From a virus: a DNA stretch of 25,491 bases. The DNA lies in IMG/VR virus record IMGVR_UViG_3300037261_000237, positions 1-25,491 of that record; one strand, 5' to 3'. The position numbers and the translations under genes were made by a program. This document shows, piece after piece, positions 20,650-25,491 of this stretch. The notes under the pieces were generated by a model. The model did not search any database. It was not told where the DNA came from and worked only from the letters and a program-made list of their open reading frames with translations. Positions within the stretch are counted from its first letter, which is position 1. Each line of letters opens with the position of its first letter.

Positions 20650-22236
20650 ATGCCCGAGATCGCGGCCAATCCGCTCGCGGTCGAAAAGATCGCCAGCCGC
20701 ATTCCGGTCGCTTCGCCGCTCAATAGCGCGGAGTGGGCCGACCTGCCGATCGCCCTCCGCGATCGCGCGCAATTCTCGGCCACGGTGGAGAGCATGCGGC
20801 TGATGCAGCGCGTGCAGGATCGGATCGAGCAGGCGATCGGACAGATCCGCAACGAGCGCAGCGTCGTCGTGAACGAAGCGCAGTTCGTCGCCGAGATGCA
20901 AAAGATCGCGCGCGATGAAGGGCTCGATCCGCGCAACCTCGCGGCCACCTCCGACCGTTTCGGCGGCATCCAGGACATCACGAGCGAGAAACGGCTGAAG
21001 CTCATTTACCGGACGCAGGTGCAGATGATGAATGAGTATGCGCGCTGGCGCAAAGCGCAGGATCCGGCCGTGCTCGCCGCCTGGCCGGCGCAGGAATTCA
21101 TCCGGGTGCAGGCCCGCCGAGTGCCCCGCATGAATTGGCCGGTGCGGTTCGCGCGCGCCGGCGGCAAACTAGTCAACGGCCGGATGGTCGCGCTCCTGAA
21201 TGACCGGGTCTGGCGGTCGCTCAGCGTTTTCGGCAATCCTTATCCGCCCTTCGACTACGGGAGCGGAATGGGTTTGCGCAGCCTCAGCCGGCGCGAAGCG
21301 GAGGCGCTGGGCTTGATCAAGCCAGGCGAAGTCCCGAAGTCCGCTTTCGAAGAATTTAACGCCCATCTGCAGGCGAGCGTGACCGATCTGAATCAGGAAT
21401 ACCTCGACGACCTGAAAAAGATTTTCGGCGATCAGATCGAAATCGAGAAGGGTGTCGTCAAATGGGTCGCCTCTCGGGCGGAGACCAAAATCGTGCCGAG
21501 TGGTTTGGAAACGACGCTCCCGCCGCTCGATCTGGGCGGCGACCCGGCCGCGGTCCCGCCCATTCGCCTCGCCCAACCGCCCGCCGCCGCGGCCAGCAAT
21601 GCGCTCGGTTCCAAGATCAGCCTGGCCGCGCAACTTCCGGACGGTCTCGGGACGGACGCGGCCAGCTTTCAAGATGGCCTAACGACGATCGATGGAGTGC
21701 ACGGCGACGGACCGCTCACGCCGATTCCGTTCAATCACCGGGTCGGTGAAAAGATGATCGGCACCTACTGGACTAATCGCGCGGGTGACGAAGCGATCAG
21801 CATCGGAGTGCTGCCAGGGATCGACGACACCGAGTTTGGCCTGGCGCACGAGGTTGGGCATTGGCTCGACAACATCGGGATCCCGAGTTCCTCAAAATTT
21901 GCCTCCGAGAGCGGCGCGCCCGAGCTGCAAGCCTGGCTCGAGGCCGTGCGGGAAACGGACGCCTACCAAAGGGTTGTCGCAGGCGAGAATCTTTCCCCGG
22001 ACTATCACGCCTATCTCATGCAACCGAATGAGTTCTGGGCTCGGGCCTATGCCCAGTTCATCGCGGAAGAAAGCAACGACCCGGCGATGCTCGCCAGCTT
22101 GCAAAAGGTCGTGTCCGGAAACTTCCCTGGCCTGCCCGCGATGTCGCAATGGAGCACCGAGGATTTTGCTGCCGTGCGCGCCGCGATCCGCGCGCTCTTT
22201 ATCAAGCTGGGCTGGATTCTTCCACCGGGAATATGA
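20650..22236 (+). CDS. Mu F-like head protein fused to a zinc-metallopeptidase domain
   Basis: A 528-residue protein. Residues 1-270 are the Mu F-like head morphogenesis domain (FIRVQARRVPRMNWPVRFAR, FGNPYPPFDYGSGMG, SRREAEALGLIKPGE). After a Pro/Ala linker (290-320), residues 340-528 hold a different domain with the zincin motif HEVGH (400-404, in GLAHEVGHWLDN) and a likely third ligand in PNEFWARAYAQF (E461). MuF proteins with variable C-terminal enzyme or toxin domains are known from temperate phages, so this may be an injected effector or a head-processing protease. GLTT in the linker is encoded by the dispersed motif. The stop overlaps a convergent minus-strand gene by 35 bp. Confidence 0.88.
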   Translation: MPEIAANPLAVEKIASRIPVASPLNSAEWADLPIALRDRAQFSATVESMRLMQRVQDRIEQAIGQIRNERSVVVNEAQFVAEMQKIARDEGLDPRNLAATSDRFGGIQDITSEKRLKLIYRTQVQMMNEYARWRKAQDPAVLAAWPAQEFIRVQARRVPRMNWPVRFARAGGKLVNGRMVALLNDRVWRSLSVFGNPYPPFDYGSGMGLRSLSRREAEALGLIKPGEVPKSAFEEFNAHLQASVTDLNQEYLDDLKKIFGDQIEIEKGVVKWVASRAETKIVPSGLETTLPPLDLGGDPAAVPPIRLAQPPAAAASNALGSKISLAAQLPDGLGTDAASFQDGLTTIDGVHGDGPLTPIPFNHRVGEKMIGTYWTNRAGDEAISIGVLPGIDDTEFGLAHEVGHWLDNIGIPSSSKFASESGAPELQAWLEAVRETDAYQRVVAGENLSPDYHAYLMQPNEFWARAYAQFIAEESNDPAMLASLQKVVSGNFPGLPAMSQWSTEDFAAVRAAIRALFIKLGWILPPGI

Positions 22237-22405
22237 TGAGAGCGATCTCCGCGCCGGTCGTATCCTTCACGCTCACCCGGCCGTCCTCCGCGACGTCGGG
22301 GGTGTCGCCGATCCGCGCGAGATATTGGCTCGCCCGCTCGATCGTTAGGCCGTTCAGCTCCGCGATGCGTTGCGCGAGTTTGGCGAATCCGTCGGTCGTC
22401 ATCAT
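22202..22405 (-). CDS. Small minus-strand gene behind the F-metallopeptidase gene
   Basis: A 67-residue protein on the opposite strand to all late genes. It has a helical N-terminal half (GFAKLAQRIAELNGLTIERA) and a beta-like C-terminal half (DGRVSVKDTTGAEIALIIFP) and reads like a real protein. It fills most of the 191-bp gap between two plus-strand genes and its 3' end overlaps the metallopeptidase gene. GLTI is encoded by the dispersed motif on this gene's own sense strand (22343-22351), in line with the orientation rule. Its ATGATG start borders a perfect inverted repeat. It could be an immunity protein for the upstream effector or a lysogen-expressed regulator; neither is shown. Confidence 0.6.
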   Translation of the reverse strand: MMTTDGFAKLAQRIAELNGLTIERASQYLARIGDTPDVAEDGRVSVKDTTGAEIALIIFPVEESSPA

Positions 22406-22421
22406 TACGCTGCGAGCGTAA
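22405..22421. promoter_or_regulatory. Perfect inverted repeat between divergent starts
   Basis: TTACGCT-GCG-AGCGTAA has seven-base arms and a three-base centre. It lies exactly between the minus-strand ATG (22405) and the plus-strand ATG (22428), so a protein bound there, perhaps the 67-residue product itself, would affect both genes. A simple RNA hairpin is the alternative. Confidence 0.5.
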
Positions 22422-22427
22422 CCCAAA

Positions 22428-23075
22428 ATGGCGATCGAGATCAAGATCGATATCAAGGACGCGGCCAGCCCGAGCCTGGACGCGATCGTGCGCAACCTGC
22501 GCGATCGCACGCAGCTCCATGGCGCCCTCGGCGGTTGGGGCGAGCGGACGATGCGCGATTACTTTGCCCGGCGCGAGAGTCAGCCGAACAAACGCGGCTG
22601 GCCGTCACAGCATTTCTGGGATCAGATCCGAAGCGCGACCGCGCTCTCAAAAGTGGATCAGGACGGCGCCACCATCACAGTCAACGATTCGCGCCTGGCC
22701 CAGAAAGTTTATGGCGGAACGATCCTGCCCGGCGCCGGCAAAAAATATCTCGCGCTCCCCGCGATCGCGGCCGCCGCCGGCCGGTCGCCCTTGAGCATGA
22801 CCAATCTCCAGCCGGTCATCCGGTTTATTAACGGCGAGCGCCGCGCGGTTGCGCTCGCCGAACGTCTGGCGAGCGAGATCAGCTACGGCCGGCTGCGCAA
22901 GGACGGCACCCGCGCGGTCAAGCAGACCGCCTCGCGGACCGGCGGCATCTGGTATTGGCTGGTCAAATCCGTGACGCAGAACAAGGACGAGCTCGCGCTG
23001 CCCGACGAGGAAGGTTTTCGGCGCGGCCTCCTTGATGAAACGCGCGCTTATCTCGATCAGTTCGGCACCCGTTAG
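22428..23075 (+). CDS. Mu G-like virion morphogenesis protein
   Basis: A 215-residue protein of the phage virion morphogenesis family (Mu gpG, tail-completion type): IEIKIDIKDAASPSLDAIVR at the start, a QPNKRGWPSQHFWDQIRSAT block and ITVNDSRLAQKVYGGTILPG. In this family RGW.S..FW and the GG.I....K stretch are typical. The gene lies between the F-like and I-like genes, as in Mu. Its stop is TAG within a reverse copy of the dispersed motif (CGT TAG GC), which begins late module copy 2. Confidence 0.85.
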   Translation: MAIEIKIDIKDAASPSLDAIVRNLRDRTQLHGALGGWGERTMRDYFARRESQPNKRGWPSQHFWDQIRSATALSKVDQDGATITVNDSRLAQKVYGGTILPGAGKKYLALPAIAAAAGRSPLSMTNLQPVIRFINGERRAVALAERLASEISYGRLRKDGTRAVKQTASRTGGIWYWLVKSVTQNKDELALPDEEGFRRGLLDETRAYLDQFGTR

Positions 23076-23174
23076 GCCGTTTTTCCGGGCGTGGAAACGG
23101 TTTTCCGTCCCTGACTCGCCCCAGTCGCCTGAGTCATTCGCCAGCGCGCGGGGCGGCTTCTACCCTCGCCGCAG
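23070..23174 (+). promoter_or_regulatory. Late-promoter-like module, copy 2 (upstream of the scaffold gene)
   Basis: The order is the same as in copy 1: CGTTAGGC (23070), a hairpin, the identical 30-bp block (23109-23138) with TGACTC (23112-23117) / GAGTCA (23131-23136), then GCGCGGGG (23146-23153) and the ATG at 23175. The 30-bp block ends 36 bp before the ATG here and 35 bp before the ATG at 13876. Outside the block the two copies are only partly alike, so the 30 bp is under selection or was recently copied. The equivalent Mu site is late promoter PI. Confidence 0.6.
23077..23104 (+). terminator. Possible weak terminator after the G-like gene
   Basis: CCGTTT (with a two-base bulge) CC pairs with GGAAACGG (23093-23100), followed by TTTTCC. 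It ends the transcript of the upstream head genes just before late module copy 2. The stem is short, so termination is probably partial. Confidence 0.4.
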
Positions 23175-23942
23175 ATGTCAGTCTTCCGACCGGTCCTTCA
23201 CTCCACGCGCCGCGGCTGGGCTGTGTTCCATCAGCCTGATATTGTCGCCAGTGGTGGAGCGGAGAACGGCGCAGCCGCAGTGGTGCCTGATCCCGCGGCA
23301 GCTGCCGCGGCCGGACCGCTCGATTACAAAGCGCTTCTTCTCCAGACGCTTGATCTCGACCCCGCCGCGGATGACGCCGCGATCCAGACCGCTTTCGCCG
23401 CCGAAGAAGCGGAGCCGGCAGACGACGCCGGGGCCGCCAATGCGACGCAAGTGACCGATTTGCAGAACCAGTTGACCGCTGCGCAAGCGCGCATCACGGA
23501 GCTGGAGACGACCGCCAATCAGCGCAGCCAGGAAGAAATCGACGAGCTGATCGCCGAAGCAGGCGAATTGCCCGACGACGCGAAGGCCGCCCTGCGCAAC
23601 GCGCTCGGGACCGATCGCGCCGGCGGCATGGCATTGCTCGGCGCGATGAAAAAGCCTGCGCCCGCGGCTCCCGCCGACGCGGCCCCCGCAGTTCCGGCCG
23701 ACGCAGCCGCCGCCCCGGTGGAAAAGCCAGCCGCCGCCGCCGCGCCTAACGACAAAACGACCGGCAAGCCGCCGCCCGCTCCGGTGCACGACACGAAAAA
23801 AAAGGACGCGGGCCTGAGCGACACCGAGCTGGCCAATAAAATTTCCGCACGGGCGAAAGAAATCGTCAAAGCAAGCAATCCGAAGATCAGCCTGACGAAG
23901 GCTTATCAGCAGGCCGAAACCGAGTTGAAATCCAAATCATGA
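23175..23942 (+). CDS. Scaffold-like protein (Mu I C-terminal-like)
   Basis: A 255-residue acidic, Ala/Pro-rich protein. The centre is a coiled coil (TQVTDLQNQLTAAQARITEL, then QEEIDELIAEAGELPDDAKA) and the end is a short conserved-looking helix pair (SDTELANKISARAKEIVKAS, SLTKAYQQAETEL) typical of Mu-like I proteins, where the C-terminal part acts as scaffold. The usual N-terminal serine-protease half is missing, so this resembles the internal scaffold product (Mu Z) alone. The linker PNDKTTGKP matches one in the portal protein and is encoded by the dispersed motif. The next gene overlaps its end by four bases (ATGA at 23939-23942). Confidence 0.7.
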   Translation: MSVFRPVLHSTRRGWAVFHQPDIVASGGAENGAAAVVPDPAAAAAAGPLDYKALLLQTLDLDPAADDAAIQTAFAAEEAEPADDAGAANATQVTDLQNQLTAAQARITELETTANQRSQEEIDELIAEAGELPDDAKAALRNALGTDRAGGMALLGAMKKPAPAAPADAAPAVPADAAAAPVEKPAAAAAPNDKTTGKPPPAPVHDTKKKDAGLSDTELANKISARAKEIVKASNPKISLTKAYQQAETELKSKS

Positions 23943-24370
23943 ACCCAACCCAATCCAATACTCAGACCGGAAAAATCAAGCGCACCGCGGGCGTCGATCT
24001 GACCGGCCTGGAAGGTTATCTCTGTCTCCTGGTCGCCGTCTCCAATGTCGGCGTGGTCCTGTTGCCCGCCGCCATTACCGACGTGCCTGGCTTCATCGTC
24101 GACGACGGAGGCGCCCTGGCCGACGACGTTTCGATCGATCCACTTTCGCCCGATCGGCAATATCGCGTGGCCGGCAAGGGCGTGATCAATCCCGGCGCCG
24201 CGATGGTTCTGGCCGCGATCGCTGGCGCCGATGCCGGCAAGGCCCGCCAGCTGCCCGCCACCACCGGCACCTACCGGGTCATTCTCCGCTGCGAAGAGCT
24301 CAATCCCACCGTCGACGGCCAGCTCGTGCTCTGCCGCCCTTCGGCGGAAGGAAACATCATCGTCGCCTAA
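23939..24370 (+). CDS. Capsid decoration-like protein (DUF2190-type)
   Basis: A 143-residue protein. The pattern GVDLTGLEGYLCLLVAVSNV, then VSIDPLSPDRQYRVAGKG and GAAMVLAAIAGADAGKARQL resembles DUF2190 or capsid-stabilising proteins next to major capsid genes, which form beta-rich trimers on the head surface. It overlaps the scaffold stop and ends in the dispersed motif (TAA in GCCTAACGA). The family assignment is from pattern and place. Confidence 0.65.
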   Translation: MNPTQSNTQTGKIKRTAGVDLTGLEGYLCLLVAVSNVGVVLLPAAITDVPGFIVDDGGALADDVSIDPLSPDRQYRVAGKGVINPGAAMVLAAIAGADAGKARQLPATTGTYRVILRCEELNPTVDGQLVLCRPSAEGNIIVA

Positions 24371-24395
24371 CGACTAAAGTAAGCACTTTCGAAAC

Positions 24396-24422
24396 GGCCG
24401 TCCCGCCACCCGCGGGACGGCC
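24396..24422 (+). terminator. Strong GC hairpin before the capsid genes
   Basis: GGCCGTCCCGC and GCGGGACGGCC pair perfectly over 11 bases around a five-base loop (CACCC). No T-run follows, so it is either a pausing or partial termination point or an RNA-stability hairpin protecting the heavily translated capsid mRNA downstream. Confidence 0.55.
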
Positions 24423-24442
24423 TTCGGAGTCAAAAGGAATAT

Positions 24443-24586
24443 GTGGCTGACCGACTGCGCACCCTCTCGATGAACCCGACCGTGAAGAACTTCGCGGCGG
24501 GCGCCCGCCAGCAGGTTGCGCCGGAGAAGCGGCCACTTTCCACCCGTCACGTGCAGCCGAAGAAAGCTGCCCCAACCAAACGCTAA
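24443..24586 (+). CDS. Small protein repeating the capsid N-terminal segment
   Basis: A 47-residue protein read from GTG, with AAGGA about five bases upstream. Its residues 5-23, LRTLSMNPTVKNFAAGARQ, match the capsid's LRDLSLNPTLINFAQDASQ at 12 of 19 positions, and the coding DNA matches over 42 bases at 34 positions (24455-24496 against 24742-24783). The rest is basic (RPLSTRHVQPKKAAPTKR). It lies directly between decoration and capsid genes. It may compete with or nucleate capsid assembly, or be a relic of duplication. It is too short for routine gene finders. Confidence 0.65.
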   Translation: MADRLRTLSMNPTVKNFAAGARQQVAPEKRPLSTRHVQPKKAAPTKR

Positions 24587-24591
24587 AACTC

Positions 24592-25491
24592 ATGAAATTC
24601 TCCAATCGAATTCTCGGACTAACGATCTTCGCCACGGCGCTTCTTTGCTTCTGCATGGATCAACCGCTCGCCGGCGCCGTCATGCTGGTCGCGGCGCCGG
24701 CCGCGCTTCGCCTCGGCGGTTCGCGATGCCTGGGCAATGCGCTGCGCGATCTCTCGCTCAACCCGACCCTGATCAACTTCGCGCAGGACGCTTCCCAGGC
24801 CGCGATTCGGAAGATCGCGGACTTTCTCGCGCCGAGCGTGGAAGTGCCGGCGATGACCGGGCAGTACAAGATTTTCGACGCCAAGCATCGCTACAAACGC
24901 CCGATCACCCGGCGTTCGAACGATGGCCGCGCGACCCGGATCGGCTTCACCGCGGGCGACGCGTTTTTCAACCTCGAGCCGAACGCGCTCGATTTTCCGA
25001 TCCCGAACGTCGAGTCGATGGATGCCGGCGCGCTCCTCAACTACGCGAAGTATGGCGCGACCTTGCTCGCCGATTCCTCCGGCCTGGCGCATGAAGGTGA
25101 GACGATCGACAAGGCACTGGCCGCAGTCGGCGCGGGGACCGATTACAATTTCACGCTCACCACCGTTTTCCCGCTCGACATCATCGACAATGCGATCCTG
25201 GCCGTGAAGAAGCTGGCCAAGAACGGCGCAGGCGTGAAGGTCCTCTTCGGCACGACCGCGTTTCTGCGCACCCGCCAGAACAAGGATACCCGCGCCCGTT
25301 TCGTGGGCGGCCGCGGTGGCGCGGCGGCGGGCGGCGCTAGCACCGTCTCTCCGCAACTGGCCGACCTCTCGGGCATGCTCTTCAGCAATCCGACGGTCGC
25401 AATGTCGGACATGGTGGAAGACAAGGCGGCCGAGGGCCTGCCGGAAGACATCCAGTTCATGCTCGACGAAGCGATCATCGTTTTCGCGAGC
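24592..25491 (+). CDS. Major capsid protein (Mu gpT-like position), partial at right edge
   Basis: At least 300 residues, open to the window edge with no stop. The main body (RKIADFLAPSVEVPAMTGQY, RATRIGFTAGDAFFNLEPNA, LAHEGETIDKALAAVGAGTD, VKVLFGTTAFLRTRQNKDTR, EDIQFMLDEAIIVFAS) looks like an HK97-fold capsid of the kind found after scaffold and decoration genes. The first 45 residues are different: MKFSNRILGLTIFATALLCF and AVMLVAAPAALRLG are hydrophobic, signal-like sequence, odd for a capsid. It may be a cleaved propeptide, or the true start may lie downstream (in-frame ATG at Met 22 or Met 31). GLTI is encoded by the variant motif GGACTAACGA. Confidence 0.75.
   Translation, partial: MKFSNRILGLTIFATALLCFCMDQPLAGAVMLVAAPAALRLGGSRCLGNALRDLSLNPTLINFAQDASQAAIRKIADFLAPSVEVPAMTGQYKIFDAKHRYKRPITRRSNDGRATRIGFTAGDAFFNLEPNALDFPIPNVESMDAGALLNYAKYGATLLADSSGLAHEGETIDKALAAVGAGTDYNFTLTTVFPLDIIDNAILAVKKLAKNGAGVKVLFGTTAFLRTRQNKDTRARFVGGRGGAAAGGASTVSPQLADLSGMLFSNPTVAMSDMVEDKAAEGLPEDIQFMLDEAIIVFAS

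Larger units (their letters stand above)
3480..24373. repeat. Dispersed oriented 9-mer GCCTAACGA (27 core copies)
   Basis: CCTAACG starts on the plus strand at 3480, 10339, 10969, 14821, 15513, 18113, 18844, 19726, 19804, 20314, 20392, 20639, 21678, 23745 and 24366. Its complement CGTTAGG starts at 4118, 5180, 6435, 7088, 7653, 9086, 11055, 11761, 12396, 13770, 22344 and 23070. All but one carry the preceding G. By my rough estimate at about 64% GC, some three heptamers would be expected on both strands. Twenty-two copies lie on the sense strand of the local gene; the exceptions are 3480, 10339, 10969, 13770 and 23070. Eleven encode Pro-Asn, eight contain a stop codon, and none lies in the first 3.4 kb. 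Confidence 0.85.

Noticed and set aside
24441-24473. ATG at 24441 as a gene start
   Set aside because: That frame stops after ten codons; the GTG at 24443 opens the conserved frame matching the capsid segment.
1-25491. tRNA genes, CRISPR arrays, insertion sequences, phage ends
   Set aside because: No cloverleaf, regular repeat-spacer array, IS-type inverted repeats with a second transposase, or Mu-type terminal repeats were recognised by reading; a covariance-model or end-repeat search would be decisive.

Overview
The window is the inside of a Mu-like transposable phage or prophage (MuA/MuB transposition, Gam, and Mu-type gp27/gp28/gp29/F/G/I/capsid head genes) in a GC-rich bacterium. The host is probably a member of the PVC group, most likely Verrucomicrobia. 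That placement is an inference from the GC-rich codon use and from an inverted ACCACGAAGG-CACGAAG repeat near 6.2-6.4 kb, of a kind I associate with those genomes. No RNA gene, insertion sequence, CRISPR array or phage end (attL/attR) is visible, and both phage termini lie outside the window.

Layout: a control region at about 12.79-12.86 kb splits two divergent arms. The left arm (12786 down to 1, minus strand) is the early operon. In order of transcription it encodes a small Cro/Ner-like HTH protein, two small proteins, an excisionase-type HTH protein, a DUF3102-like protein, MuA transposase, MuB ATPase, a secreted Pro/Thr-linker protein with a glycosidase-like domain, a small unknown and Gam. 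After Gam come fourteen tightly overlapping accessory genes, including zinc-binding proteins, a J-domain protein, an HNH nuclease and a DUF5131 radical-SAM-like protein. The right arm (12856 to the right edge, plus strand) starts with the HTH repressor and a secreted protein. It continues with a lysis cassette (holin-like, endolysin, spanin-like pieces), terminase, portal, an F-like head protein fused to a zinc-metallopeptidase domain, a G-like protein, scaffold, decoration protein and major capsid, which runs off the edge.

Control: the repressor and the early operon diverge around copies of the palindrome AGAATTCT, one of which sits between a plausible -35 and -10 of the early promoter. A module of about 105 bp (hairpin, then a perfect 30-bp repeat carrying a TGACTC/GAGTCA dyad, then a GCGCGGGG block) occurs twice, directly before the lysis cassette and directly before the scaffold gene. 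These are the places where Mu has its late promoters Plys and PI, so the module is a strong candidate for a new late-promoter/activator system.

The most unusual global signal is the 9-mer GCCTAACGA. Its core CCTAACG occurs 27 times between 3.48 and 24.37 kb. Most copies lie on the sense strand of the local gene, eight form stop codons, and many encode Pro-Asn-Asp/Glu. Other notable items are a 47-aa gene that copies the N-terminal segment of the capsid protein, a minus-strand 67-aa gene wedged behind the metallopeptidase fusion, and a long hairpin covering the endolysin start codon.
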